DNA of 64,000 nt from Streptomyces albireticuli (GCF_002192455.1 NZ_CP021744.1:4494001-4558000); one strand, 5' to 3'; shown: positions 34,720-43,437, counted from the stretch's first letter. The notes: generated by a model from the sequence alone, not told the origin. Numbers and translations: made by a program.

Positions 34720-36570
34720 ATGTCCCAGAAGCACGGAGGCCGGCGCTCCCGCAAGCGAGCCCGGCAGCGCCGCGCGCGCGAGTCCCGGCAGCGGGCGGCG
34801 TCGGCGGCGGCGCCGACGCCGAAGGGCGCGGGCGCGGAGGGGGCGCGTGGTGCGGCGGCCGCGGCGCGGGCGGGTGCGGGCGGTGCGGTGGCGCGGCGGG
34901 ACGGTGCGGCGAGTTCGCGCGGGGCGGCCGAGGGGCGGCGGGACGGTGCGGGCGGTGCGCGTGGGGCGGCAGCGCGGCGGGCCGGGCCCGCCGGCGCGTC
35001 CGGGGCCGGGCGGGGGCGGGCGAACGGCGCGGTGGCGCGGCGGGACGCGGCGGGCGACGCGGCCGGGACGGTGGCGCGGCCGGACGGTCCCGTAGGCACG
35101 CGCGGGCCCCGGGAGGGGCGGGCTCCCGGGCCCGCCGGACCCCAGGAGGCGGCTGCCGGAGATCCGGCGCGGCGGGAGCACGCCGCGGGGGCGCGGGAGG
35201 AGGCCCCGCCGGGGCTCCTCCGCAGGCTCACGGCGCGTGGCGCCCTCCGGCGCGGGGCGTGGAGCTTCCCCGGCGCGCGGACGTGGGGCGCCGGGGCGTA
35301 CGGGCTGTGGGGCGTAGGCGGGCGGTACGGGTACGGGCCGTGGGGCACCCGCCCGTACGGCCGCCGCGACGCGGGCGCGTACGGCGACCCGCCCTCCGCG
35401 CCGGGGGCGGGGCCTGGGGTCGGGCGGCGGGCGGGTGAGGGCGCCCGCCCGTACGAGGGGCGGCGGGCCTGGCGGGGCCGGGCGCGGGGTTCGGAGGCGA
35501 GGGCGGACCAAGGGCCCGGGACGGGACGGCCTACGGGCGAGGGCGCCCGCTTGTACGAGGGGTGGTGGGGTCGGCGGGGGCGGGGGCGGGTGCGGGGCTC
35601 CGGTGCGTACGGTGAGTCGGCCTCCGGGCCCGGGCGGGAATCCCGGGCGGGGCGGCGGCCGGGCGATGGCGCCCGCCCGTGCGACGGGTGGTGGGGCCGG
35701 CGGGGGCGGGTGCGGGGCTCCGGTGCGTACGGTGAGTCGGCCTCCGGGCCCGGGCGGGAATCCCGGGTGGGGCGGCGGGCGGGTGAGGGCGCCCGCTCGC
35801 GCCAGGGGCCCGGGGTTCATGACGGCCGTTACCGTCCCGCCTACGGCTCCGGGCATCGTTCCGGGTACGCCGAGGAGTCCCGGCGGAAGACCGTCGTCGC
35901 CGTCGTTCTCGCCGTCGCGCTGTGCGTCGGGAGCTGGCTGATACAGCACGGCGCCGGTGCGCAGGGGCCGCCGCCGCAGCCCTCCGCCGCCGAGGCGTTC
36001 GCGACCGGCCGGCCCGGCCCGGCCGCCCCCGGTCACGGCGCGGAGGCGCCCCCGCTGCCGCCCGCCCAGCCCATCGGGATACGGATCCCGTCCATCCGGG
36101 TCGACGCCCCGATGCGTCCCCTGGCCCTGCTCCGTGACGGCAGTCTCTCCAGCCCGCCCGACGACGACCAGAACCTCGCCGGCTGGTACGCGGACGGCGT
36201 CGCCCCCGGCTCCGTCGGCACCGCGATCGTCGCCGGCCACGTCGACACGGCCACCGGCCCCGCCGTGTTCTACAGCCTCGGCGCCCTGAAGAAGGGCAAC
36301 GCGGTCGAGGTGCCGCGCGCGGACGGCCGCACGGCCGTCTTCACCATCGACGCGATCGAGGTCTACAGCCGCAAGGACTTCCCCTCGCGGAAGGTCTACG
36401 GGCACACCGCGCGCGCCGAGTTGAGGGTGATCACCTGCGGCGGCGGCTTCGACGAGGAGGCCCGCGCCTACCTGGGCAACGTCGTCGTCTACGCCCACCT
36501 CACCGGCGTGCGGCAGTCGCCCCGTCCTGGGCTTGAACCTCTCTCGCCCACGCCGTCAGCCCCGCGATGA
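34720..36570 (+). CDS. Class F (class E/F-like) sortase with long Arg/Gly-rich N terminus
   Basis: A 616-residue protein. The C-terminal ~165 residues are a sortase domain (IGIRIPSIRVDAPM, GTAIVAGHVDTATGPAVFYSLG, LRVITCGGGFD, NVVVYAHL) with His507 and Cys573; such enzymes attach surface proteins by transpeptidation. One membrane helix lies at about 390-407 (VVAVVLAVALCVGSWLI). The ~385-residue cytoplasmic N terminus is unusual: Arg/Gly/Ala-rich, strongly basic, and ends in 40-residue tandem repeats (WWGRRGRVRGSGAYGESA). Typical class F sortases are ~200-250 residues. GGAGG is six bases before the ATG. The last 71 bp overlap the opposing MarR gene. Confidence 0.9.
   Translation: MSQKHGGRRSRKRARQRRARESRQRAASAAAPTPKGAGAEGARGAAAAARAGAGGAVARRDGAASSRGAAEGRRDGAGGARGAAARRAGPAGASGAGRGRANGAVARRDAAGDAAGTVARPDGPVGTRGPREGRAPGPAGPQEAAAGDPARREHAAGAREEAPPGLLRRLTARGALRRGAWSFPGARTWGAGAYGLWGVGGRYGYGPWGTRPYGRRDAGAYGDPPSAPGAGPGVGRRAGEGARPYEGRRAWRGRARGSEARADQGPGTGRPTGEGARLYEGWWGRRGRGRVRGSGAYGESASGPGRESRAGRRPGDGARPCDGWWGRRGRVRGSGAYGESASGPGRESRVGRRAGEGARSRQGPGVHDGRYRPAYGSGHRSGYAEESRRKTVVAVVLAVALCVGSWLIQHGAGAQGPPPQPSAAEAFATGRPGPAAPGHGAEAPPLPPAQPIGIRIPSIRVDAPMRPLALLRDGSLSSPPDDDQNLAGWYADGVAPGSVGTAIVAGHVDTATGPAVFYSLGALKKGNAVEVPRADGRTAVFTIDAIEVYSRKDFPSRKVYGHTARAELRVITCGGGFDEEARAYLGNVVVYAHLTGVRQSPRPGLEPLSPTPSAPR
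35461..35800 (+). repeat. 120-bp tandem repeat inside the sortase gene
   Basis: Bases 35581-35647 and 35701-35767 are nearly identical (a single difference) with a period of exactly 120 bp, i.e. 40 codons. A more diverged unit precedes at about 35450-35560 and a partial one follows. The repeats encode the Arg/Gly/Trp-rich cytoplasmic segment just before the membrane helix. Confidence 0.85.
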
Positions 36571-37039
36571 ACCCCGCGCGGTCCCGCGGCGACAGGCTGT
36601 CCAGCGCGCGCAGCATCGGCTGCGAGCGCGCGGTGATGAACTCCTGGACGACGGGCAGCCGGTCCGCCGGGATGGCGACCAGCGTGCGGCGCCGGTTCGC
36701 CGGGTCCTCGCGGCGCTCGACCAGCCCGGCCCGGCTCAGGGCGCCGACGAGCTCACTGGTGGTCGACAGCGACAGCCGCAGCCGCTGCGCCAGCTCGCCG
36801 ACGGCCAGGGGCTGTTCGGCCAGCAGCTGCGGGAGGACGGCACCGTGCCGGGGCGTGAGGCTGTGCGCCTCGAAGGCCGTCCGCAGCTCGTCGGGCATCT
36901 GGCCGCGGGCCTGGCGGAGGTAGGGGGCCAGCAGGGGGACGAGGCCGATCGCCTCGATCTCCTGCGGGGTGGGGACCCGGGGCGCGGCGGTTTCCGGGGA
37001 GGACGGGGGGCGTTCCGCGGCTGCGGGGTCGTGCGGCAT
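36500..37039 (-). CDS. MarR-family transcriptional regulator
   Basis: A 179-residue winged-helix regulator. The DNA-binding region is at about 85-130 (LAVGELAQRLRLSLSTTSELVGALSRAGLVERREDPANRRRTLVAI), with helical dimerisation parts at both ends (LVPLLAPYLRQARGQMPDELRTAFEAH; MLRALDSLSPRDRAGFIAGL). The ATG at 37039 is the first start that gives a standard MarR length. The 3' end overlaps the sortase gene by 71 bp on the opposite strand. It is divergent from the questin oxidase-like gene at 37155, which it probably controls through the palindrome near 37074. Confidence 0.9.
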   Translation of the reverse strand: MPHDPAAAERPPSSPETAAPRVPTPQEIEAIGLVPLLAPYLRQARGQMPDELRTAFEAHSLTPRHGAVLPQLLAEQPLAVGELAQRLRLSLSTTSELVGALSRAGLVERREDPANRRRTLVAIPADRLPVVQEFITARSQPMLRALDSLSPRDRAGFIAGLTAWAREVQAQDGATAARR

Positions 37040-37052
37040 ACTGCGAGTGTAG

Positions 37053-37087
37053 ACGCTTCGGAAAACCAAACTATTCGGGAATCCGAA
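37053..37087. promoter_or_regulatory. Candidate MarR operator in divergent promoter
   Basis: TTCGG-GAAT-CCGAA at 37074-37087 forms a 5-bp-arm inverted repeat, and another TTCGGAAAAC half-site lies 17-18 bp upstream (about 37057). The site is between the MarR start (37039) and the questin oxidase-like start (37155), in an AT-richer patch, as expected for an autoregulated divergent pair. Confidence 0.45.
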
Positions 37088-37154
37088 CAGAAGGTGCGGG
37101 GGCCCGCCGCGGCCCCGGCGCCCGTCCGGACCCGTACGGAGGGGGAGTACCGCC

Positions 37155-38252
37155 ATGCCCGTCATCGGATACCGGGACGCACTGAACGACGCGCTGGAGC
37201 GCATGGCCGACCTCGGCTACGAGCGCGGGGCCGGCGCCGACCTCGCCAACCACGGCCCCATGGGCGCCGAGGCCCTGGCCGTGCTCGGCCACGGCGACGC
37301 GGTCGCCGCCTGGGTCGAGGGCTACCGCACGGCCATGCCCCACCACGAGGTGCCCGCGCGCGGCTTCCCGCTCGACCCCGCCGACGAGACGTCCTGGCGC
37401 CCGGCGCTCGGCGACTTCTCCCGGGCCGGCGACTGGGAGCAGCTCTTCGTCCGCGAACTCGCCGACGCCGCCTGGCGCGACGTCCTCGTGCGCTGGTGGC
37501 CCCGGCTGCTGCCCGGCCTGCTGGCCGGCCTGACGCACGGCCTGATCCGCACCGCCCACGCCGTACGCTCCCTCGCCGCCACCCCGCTGCCCACGCCGCA
37601 CCAGCTCACCGAGCTGTCCCGGGGCCTCGCCTACTGGGCCGCCCGCTTCGCCCACCTCCCCGGCCAGGTGCGGATGCGCGGCGGGCTGGACCTGCCGGGC
37701 GCCGTCGCCGCACTGCCGCGCACCCCCTTCCCCGGCGAGCGGGGCCGGGCGGAGGCGGCCCGCCGGCTCGCCCGCCCCGACGAGCTCGCCGGCTGGTCCG
37801 AGGCGCTGGACGCCCTCGCACCGGCCCGCGCGCAGTGGCTGCTCAGCGAGATGACCACGGAGTTCGCCGGGGTCTACCTGGGCCACCCCGAGGTCTTCCC
37901 GATCCCCCTCGTCCACGGCGTCACGGCACCCGCCGCCGTGCGCCTCGTCCTGCCCCACCTGCCGGTGGAGCTCCACGAACCGACGGTGGCCGTGCTCTGG
38001 CAGGTGCACGTGGCGTTCCTGCTGGCCTTCACCGCCGACCGCGGCGGCGAGGCGGATGCGGCGCGCGAGGCCGCGGAGACGGAACTGCCGTCCTTCGGGG
38101 AGCTCGCCGCGCGGGCGGTGGAGCACGGCGACGAGCACGTTCTGAAGTTCACGGAGGCGTGCGGGCGGGAGCACGCGCTGCGGCCGGATCCGCGGTTCGC
38201 GGCGGCGGTGGTGGCGGCGCAGCGGCGCATCAAGCCGATGGGGAGGGCGTAG
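37155..38252 (+). CDS. Questin oxidase-like (DUF4243) protein
   Basis: A 365-residue, mostly helical protein resembling fungal questin oxidase/AflY-like monooxygenases (DUF4243), enzymes that perform Baeyer-Villiger-type ring opening without a classical cofactor motif. Family features: LANHGPMGAEALAVLGHGDAVAAWVEGY near the N terminus, WRPALGDFSRAGDWEQLF, WWPRLLPGLLAGLTHGLIRTAHAVR, and a C-terminal HGDEHVLKFTEAC. A paralogue is present at 51479-52606. It is divergent from a MarR gene, suggesting inducible detoxification or catabolism of aromatic compounds (inference). GGAGGGGGAG lies upstream of the ATG. Confidence 0.85.
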   Translation: MPVIGYRDALNDALERMADLGYERGAGADLANHGPMGAEALAVLGHGDAVAAWVEGYRTAMPHHEVPARGFPLDPADETSWRPALGDFSRAGDWEQLFVRELADAAWRDVLVRWWPRLLPGLLAGLTHGLIRTAHAVRSLAATPLPTPHQLTELSRGLAYWAARFAHLPGQVRMRGGLDLPGAVAALPRTPFPGERGRAEAARRLARPDELAGWSEALDALAPARAQWLLSEMTTEFAGVYLGHPEVFPIPLVHGVTAPAAVRLVLPHLPVELHEPTVAVLWQVHVAFLLAFTADRGGEADAAREAAETELPSFGELAARAVEHGDEHVLKFTEACGREHALRPDPRFAAAVVAAQRRIKPMGRA

Positions 38253-38331
38253 GGGGATCTTTCCCCGGCCCCGCCCCTTCCCGAAACCGGGGGCTTCGCC
38301 CCCGGGCCCCCTTCCCGCGCTGACGCGCGGT

Positions 38332-38382
38332 GTCCTCAGGCGCCGGACGGGCGGAAATTCAGCCCGTCCGGCGCCTGAGGAC
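38332..38382. terminator. Perfect 21-bp stem-loop (dispersed repeat copy B)
   Basis: Arms 38332-38352 and 38362-38382 are perfect complements with a 9-base loop GGAAATTCA. It is located between the converging questin oxidase-like and recQ genes and is preceded (38290-38312) by a CCGGGGGC-TTC-GCCCCCGG stem. The GCCGGACGGGC core is shared with other intergenic copies. Likely a bidirectional terminator. Confidence 0.75.
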
Positions 38383-38430
38383 CGGGGCCCAGGGCGGCGC
38401 CGGGGAAAGGCCGTCCGCCAGGGCCACCCG

Positions 38431-40308
38431 CTACGCGGGCGTCCCCAGCAGCCCCAGGATCGCCTCCCCGTGCTTCGCCAGCTTGCTCTCACCCACGCCG
38501 CTCACCCCCGCCAGCTCGTCCAGCGACGACGGCGACACCGTGGCGATCTCCCGCAACGTCGCGTCGTGGAAGATCACATACGCGGGTACGCCCAGCTCCT
38601 TGGCCGTCGCCGCCCGCCACGCCCGCAGCGCCTCGAAGACCGGCACCGCCTCGGCGGGCAGGTCCACGGGCGCGGCCCGCTTGCCGGAGCCGCCGGACCG
38701 GGACGAGCTCTTCGCGGCGCGGGCCGGCTTCGCGGGCTCGCGCCGCAGCAGCACCTCGCGGCGCCTGCCCAGCACCTCCGCGCTGGAGTCGGTGAGGACG
38801 AGCGTGCCGTAGTCGCCCTCGACGGCGAGCAGGCCCTGGGCCAGCAACTGCCGCACCACGCCCCGCCACTCCGCGACGCTCAGCTCGGTGCCGATGCCGA
38901 AGACGGTCAGGCCGTCGTGGTCGTGCTGGATGACCTTGGCGGTCTTCTTGCCCAGCAGGATGTCGATGATCTGCCCCGCGCCGAACTTCTGCCGCCGCTC
39001 CCGGGCCAGCCGCAGCACGGCCGAGAGGAACTTCTGGGCGGCGATCGTGCCGTCCCAGGTCTCGGCGGGCGTCAGGCAGGTGTCGCAATTGCCGCACGGG
39101 CCGCTCGCCTGCCCGAAGTACGCGAGCAGCCGCACCCGCCGGCACTCGACCGTCTCGCACAGCGCCAGCATCGCGTCGAGGTGTGCGCCGAGCTTGCGGC
39201 GGTGGGCGTCGTCGCCCTCCGAGCCGTCGATCATCTTGCGCTGCTGGACGACGTCCTGGAGCCCGTACGCCAGCCAGGCCGTGGACGGCAGGCCGTCCCG
39301 CCCGGCGCGGCCGGTCTCCTGGTAATAGCCCTCGACGGACTTCGGGAGGTCGAGGTGGGCGACGAAGCGGACGTCCGGCTTGTCGATGCCCATGCCGAAG
39401 GCGATCGTGGCCACCACGACGACGCCGTCCTCCCGCAGGAAGCGCGACTGGTTCGCGGCGCGCGTCGCCGCGTCCAGGCCCGCGTGGTACGGCAGGGCGT
39501 CGATGCCGTTGGCCACCAGGAAGTCGGCCGTGTCCTCCACGCTCTTGCGGGACAGGCAGTAGACGACGCCCGCGTCACCGGGGTGCTCGGAGTGCAGCAG
39601 CTCCAGGAGCTGCTTCTTCGGGTCGTTCTTCGGCACGATCCGGTACTGGATGTTCGGGCGGTCGAAGCTCGCGACGAAGTGCCGGGCGTCCTTCAGGTTC
39701 AGCCGGGCCGCGATCTCGCCGTGGGTGGCCTCCGTGGCGGTCGCGGTCAGCGCGATGCGCGGGACGTCCGGCCAGCGCTCGTGCAGCTGCGAGAGGGCCA
39801 GGTAGTCGGGCCGGAAGTCGTGGCCCCACTGCGCGACGCAGTGCGCCTCGTCGATGGCGAACAGCGCGATCTTGCCGCGGTCGAGCAGCCGCAGCGTCGA
39901 CTCCACGCGCAGCCGCTCCGGTGCCAGGTAGAGCAGGTCCAGCTCGCCCGCCAGGAACTCGGCCTCGACGAGCCGCCGCTCGTCGAGGTCCTGCGTCGAA
40001 TTCAGGAACCCGGCGCGGACCCCGAGCGCCCGCAGGGCGTCGACCTGGTCCTGCATGAGGGCGATCAAGGGCGAGACGACGACGCCGACGCCCGGCCGGA
40101 CGAGGGCCGGGATCTGGTAGCAGAGCGACTTGCCGCCACCGGTCGGCATCAGGACGAGCGCGTCGCCGCCGGCGACGACATGCTCGATGATCGTTTCCTG
40201 CTCGCCCCGGAACGCGTCGTAACCGAAGACGCGCCGCAGGCAGCTCAGGGCCTCGCTGGGGGCTGGGCTGGGGGCTGTGGGGCAGGCGGTCTCAGTGGGG
40301 TCGGCCAT
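38431..40308 (-). CDS. recQ: ATP-dependent DNA helicase RecQ
   Basis: A 625-residue helicase of the RecQ family with all three modules. Helicase core: GEQETI motif 0, Walker A MPTGGGKSLC, DEAHC, SAT-like LTATATE, and motif VI QETGRAGRDG. RecQ-C zinc site: Cys in CETVECRRVRLLAYFG and CGNCDTC. HRDC domain at about 540-620 (FEALRAWRAATAKELGVPAYVIFHDATL). It unwinds DNA 3' to 5' in recombination and fork repair. It is a single gene with no strong ribosome binding site; the ATG at 40308 gives the usual short leader before the helicase core. Confidence 0.95.
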   Translation of the reverse strand: MADPTETACPTAPSPAPSEALSCLRRVFGYDAFRGEQETIIEHVVAGGDALVLMPTGGGKSLCYQIPALVRPGVGVVVSPLIALMQDQVDALRALGVRAGFLNSTQDLDERRLVEAEFLAGELDLLYLAPERLRVESTLRLLDRGKIALFAIDEAHCVAQWGHDFRPDYLALSQLHERWPDVPRIALTATATEATHGEIAARLNLKDARHFVASFDRPNIQYRIVPKNDPKKQLLELLHSEHPGDAGVVYCLSRKSVEDTADFLVANGIDALPYHAGLDAATRAANQSRFLREDGVVVVATIAFGMGIDKPDVRFVAHLDLPKSVEGYYQETGRAGRDGLPSTAWLAYGLQDVVQQRKMIDGSEGDDAHRRKLGAHLDAMLALCETVECRRVRLLAYFGQASGPCGNCDTCLTPAETWDGTIAAQKFLSAVLRLARERRQKFGAGQIIDILLGKKTAKVIQHDHDGLTVFGIGTELSVAEWRGVVRQLLAQGLLAVEGDYGTLVLTDSSAEVLGRRREVLLRREPAKPARAAKSSSRSGGSGKRAAPVDLPAEAVPVFEALRAWRAATAKELGVPAYVIFHDATLREIATVSPSSLDELAGVSGVGESKLAKHGEAILGLLGTPA

Positions 40309-40644
40309 CCGGAAAGTCTACGAGGGTTGGGTGACACGGATGGGTGATGTGGATAAGTGGGGGTGCGGCGGGGTGGTGCGGGCGCCGCTGCGCGGGGCTT
40401 TTCCCCAGCCCCGCCCCTTCCCGACCGGGGCTCCGCCCCGGACCCGGTCCTCAAACGCCGGACGGGCTGATTTGTTGCCCGGAACCGGGCGAAATCAGCC
40501 TGGCTGGGGGCACCTCCCAGCGGTAGCTGGGGGAGTTCGAGGCCACCGCGCGTCAGCGCGGAACGGGGGCCCGGGGGCTTGCCCCCGGTTTCGGGAAGGG
40601 GCGGGGCTGGGGAAAAGCCCGCCGCAGGCGCACCCCGTCACCCC
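40309..40644. repeat. Intergenic gap filled by dispersed inverted-repeat element (copy C)
   Basis: 336 bp between recQ and the Mrr-TerD gene. From about 40395 it is composed of stem-loop modules: a CCGGGGCTCCGCCCCGG stem (40436-40442 region), TCCTCAAACGCCGGACGGGCTGA, a nested stem GGCTGATTT ... AAATCAGCC around GCCCGG-AA-CCGGGC (40467-40499), CCCAGCGGTAGCTGGG (40516-40533) and CCGGGGGC-TT-GCCCCCGG (about 40572). No gene is seen. Confidence 0.7.
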
Positions 40645-42762
40645 CTACGCCACCTCGATCCCGAACTCCCGCACCAGCGCCTCCAACCCACCCCCGTACC
40701 CCTGCCCACCCAGCACGAAGTCCCAGTCCCCGTTCGCCCGCCGCCGGAACGAGCCCAGGACCAGCGCCGTCTCCCCGGGCCGCCCGTCGGAGACCTCCAG
40801 CTGGCCGAGCTCGGCCCCCGAGGCGTCGCGGAGGCGGATGAGGGCGTCGGTGAAGCCCGTCAGATCGGCCAGGGGGTCGATCTGGGGGTCGACGGCCGCG
40901 ACGAGGACGAGCCGGTCGGCGTCGGCCGGCAGTGTGTCGAAGGACACCCGGACCGCGGCCTTGTCCGCGGCGGACGGCGGGACGGTGCGCACGGAGCCGT
41001 CCGGGGTGGCCGGATTGTTGAAGAAGACGAAGTGGTCGTCGCTGAGCACCTGGGTGCCCCGGCAGACGAGGGCGCAGATGTCGAGGGCGACGCCGCCGCT
41101 CCAGGACATGCCGAGGACGTTGTGCGCGGCGTCGGACTCAGGGGCACCGCCGCCCGCCGCGCCCCCGGTCCCGGCACCCGGGCCCGTACCGGCGTCCGCA
41201 CCGCCCGCGTCCGCGCCCGTACCCGCCGAGGCCCCCCGCCGCGGCGTCGCGCTGGTGTCACCCAGCCGGCCACGCAGCCCGTGCCGCCCCAGCAGCCCCA
41301 CCAGCTCCTCGCCGGAGACCAGGGTCAGCGGCTTGCCGTTGGCGAAGGCGTACGAGCCGGGGCCGAAGCCCGACGTCGTGACCAGGACGCCCTTGTTCGC
41401 TCCGGCGCCCTGCACCGTCCCGTAGAGATCACGCACCGCGGTCGGCGGGACCGTCTTGCGGTAGCGCTTCACCTGGACGATGATCCGGCCGCCGCTGATC
41501 GGGTCCGGGTCCAGGGCCTCGACGTCCACGCCCCCGTCGTTGGAGCGCTGCGTCATCACCGCGCGCATGCCCCGGGCGCGGAACAGCTGGGCGACGAGCG
41601 CCTCGAACTCGACGGGGTCCATGGCGTACAGGTCCGGGTCCTCGCCGCCGCCGTGCGAGACGACGCCCTGGCCGACCTCGTCGGGCAGCCGGCCGGGCCG
41701 CACCGCCGCGAGCTGGTCGGGGCGGGCCGACAGCTGGCCGCCGAGCCCGTCGGTGAGGCAGTCCACGGCGCTGACCTGCTCCAGCCGCAGCCCCTCGAAG
41801 ACGGGCCGGGAGACGGTGACCGTCGCGAGCACGATCTCGGCCCGGCGGCCGGTGGCCGGGTCGTGGTCGTCGACGAAGCCGTTGACCGAGACCGACTCCA
41901 GCGCGCCGAACTCGTCGGCGGCGAAGAGCTCGCGCAGGACGAGCAGCATGGACTGGGCCAGCACGTCGCGGTGGATCGCCCGCCGCTGCGCCGCCGGCCG
42001 GGCGGTCTCCCGGTCCTGGTCGGCGGTGGGCATGTAGCGCACGGACTTGGCCGCGGGCACGAGGTCGTACCCCGGCAGCTCCCAGGTCAGCACGAGCTGC
42101 CGGGCGCCCGGGTCGTAGGCGGCGGAGACCTGGTGCGGGAACTCCTCGGGCCAGGCGGCGGAGGCGTAGAGCGCGGCGGAGAAGTACTCGACGACGGCGT
42201 CGGGGTCGCGGCGGCGCAGCGCCGCGGTCATCTCCTCGACGCCGGCGTTGTGCGTCCGGGTCTCGGCGAGCCGGTCGGCCGCCCACTGCTCGTACTGCTG
42301 CCGGTAGGCGGCCAGCTGCTGCTGCCGCTGGGCCTCGGCGAGCTGGGCCGCCTGCCAGTCCTGCTCGAACTGCCCACGGGCGAAGCGGTAGAGGGCGGGG
42401 TCGGGCATGGGCACGGGGCGGGCGAGGTGGCCGGGCTGGAACGGCTCGACCTCCTCGGGGCGGCGCAGCGCGGCCGTCGTGAAGGCGGGTTCGCCGCAGC
42501 CGGCGAGCAGTACGCCCGTCAACTCCGCGACGCGCGCGTCCAGCTCCTCGGTGCGGCGCCGGGCCTCGGCCTCCCGCCGCTGCCGGTACGCCGCGCGCTG
42601 CTCGCGGTCGAGCCGGGCGGCCTCACGTTCGTACGCGCGCTGTTGCCGCTCCTGTTCCCGCTGGGCCTGCGTCCGCTCCCGGTGCTCGGCCTCCCGCTGC
42701 CGCTGCTGCTGGCGTTGCGCCTCGGCCCAGATGCCTATCAGTCCGTTGGAGCGACGACTCAT
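40645..42762 (-). CDS. Coiled-coil / Mrr-like endonuclease / TerD fusion protein
   Basis: A 705-residue protein with three parts. Residues ~10-85 are a highly charged coiled coil (Gln/Arg/Glu-rich). Residues ~380-490 are an Mrr-type restriction endonuclease domain (MDPVEFEALVAQLFRARG, the catalytic Asp in NDGGVDVEALD near 410, and QVKRYRK with the Lys near 430). After a Gly/Ala linker, residues ~547-705 are a TerD domain (LGMSWSGGVALDICALVC, NNPATPDGSVRT, LDVDPQID-like acidic Ca-binding positions, ELGQLEVSDGRPGETALVLG). TerD proteins bind Ca2+ and belong to tellurite/phage stress systems, so this looks like a nuclease effector controlled by a TerD sensor (inference). Confidence 0.88.
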   Translation of the reverse strand: MSRRSNGLIGIWAEAQRQQQRQREAEHRERTQAQREQERQQRAYEREAARLDREQRAAYRQRREAEARRRTEELDARVAELTGVLLAGCGEPAFTTAALRRPEEVEPFQPGHLARPVPMPDPALYRFARGQFEQDWQAAQLAEAQRQQQLAAYRQQYEQWAADRLAETRTHNAGVEEMTAALRRRDPDAVVEYFSAALYASAAWPEEFPHQVSAAYDPGARQLVLTWELPGYDLVPAAKSVRYMPTADQDRETARPAAQRRAIHRDVLAQSMLLVLRELFAADEFGALESVSVNGFVDDHDPATGRRAEIVLATVTVSRPVFEGLRLEQVSAVDCLTDGLGGQLSARPDQLAAVRPGRLPDEVGQGVVSHGGGEDPDLYAMDPVEFEALVAQLFRARGMRAVMTQRSNDGGVDVEALDPDPISGGRIIVQVKRYRKTVPPTAVRDLYGTVQGAGANKGVLVTTSGFGPGSYAFANGKPLTLVSGEELVGLLGRHGLRGRLGDTSATPRRGASAGTGADAGGADAGTGPGAGTGGAAGGGAPESDAAHNVLGMSWSGGVALDICALVCRGTQVLSDDHFVFFNNPATPDGSVRTVPPSAADKAAVRVSFDTLPADADRLVLVAAVDPQIDPLADLTGFTDALIRLRDASGAELGQLEVSDGRPGETALVLGSFRRRANGDWDFVLGGQGYGGGLEALVREFGIEVA

Positions 42763-42954
42763 GCGGATACATGTCCTCCCCCCGAGACCTGCGGGGTCCC
42801 GGAAAAGCCACGCACTGGCCCCGAAAACCAGCGGTCATGAGTCGACTTTAGTCACATTAGTAGGCGTAATCCGCCTGGACCGATCTTCTCGGTGCGGCAG
42901 CGCCGGGGCGCGCGCGGCGCGTAACGCGCCGGGTGGTGGGTACGCGTTTAGATC

Positions 42955-43437
42955 ATGAACACGCCGAAACGAACGATGAATCGCTTACGGAAGCCCGCCG
43001 CCCTCGCCGTCGCCGCGGCCGCGCTGCTGACGGTGGGTCCGCTGACGGCGCAGGCCGTCGCGGCGGAGGGCCCGCGCGTACGGGCGGCCACGTCCGGGGT
43101 CTCCCGGGCGGAGGCCCGCGTCGACGCCTTCCTCCAGGAGTACCGCCGCGCGACGCTGGGCGCGGGCGACCGCACCCCGGCCCAGGTCAGGGCCCGCTTC
43201 CTGGCGCCCGAGCTGAACGAGCGGCTGGACGGCTGGGCCCGGCTGCACGGGGCCGATCCGGTCTTCCGCGCCCAGGACGCCCCGTCGTCCTGGTCCCTCC
43301 GGTACGAGGGCAGCGGGGCGGGTCACTCCACGGTGGTCGTCACCGAACGCTGGCCCTCGGGTGCCACTGCTGACATCTGGTACTCCGTCAGGCTCTCGGA
43401 CCTCACGGTGAACGACCTCAAGGGACCGCCGGAGTAG
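42955..43437 (+). CDS. Secreted protein of unknown function
   Basis: A 160-residue protein with a Sec signal peptide (basic MNTPKRTMNRLRKP, hydrophobic core, cleavage around VAAEG at ~38). The mature part is helical then beta (VSRAEARVDAFLQEYRRATLG, FLAPELNERLDGWARLHGADPVFRAQDAP, WSLRYEG, STVVVTERWP, IWYSVRLSDLTVNDLKGP), a pattern of NTF2-like or DUF3828-like secreted proteins, but not secure enough to name. It stands alone and has a clear terminator downstream. Confidence 0.75.
   Translation: MNTPKRTMNRLRKPAALAVAAAALLTVGPLTAQAVAAEGPRVRAATSGVSRAEARVDAFLQEYRRATLGAGDRTPAQVRARFLAPELNERLDGWARLHGADPVFRAQDAPSSWSLRYEGSGAGHSTVVVTERWPSGATADIWYSVRLSDLTVNDLKGPPE

Noticed and set aside
33988..36498. 836-codon minus-strand frame opposite the sortase
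   Set aside because: Translation is Pro/Arg/Ala low complexity produced by the sortase repeats; the sortase domain on the plus strand is clear.
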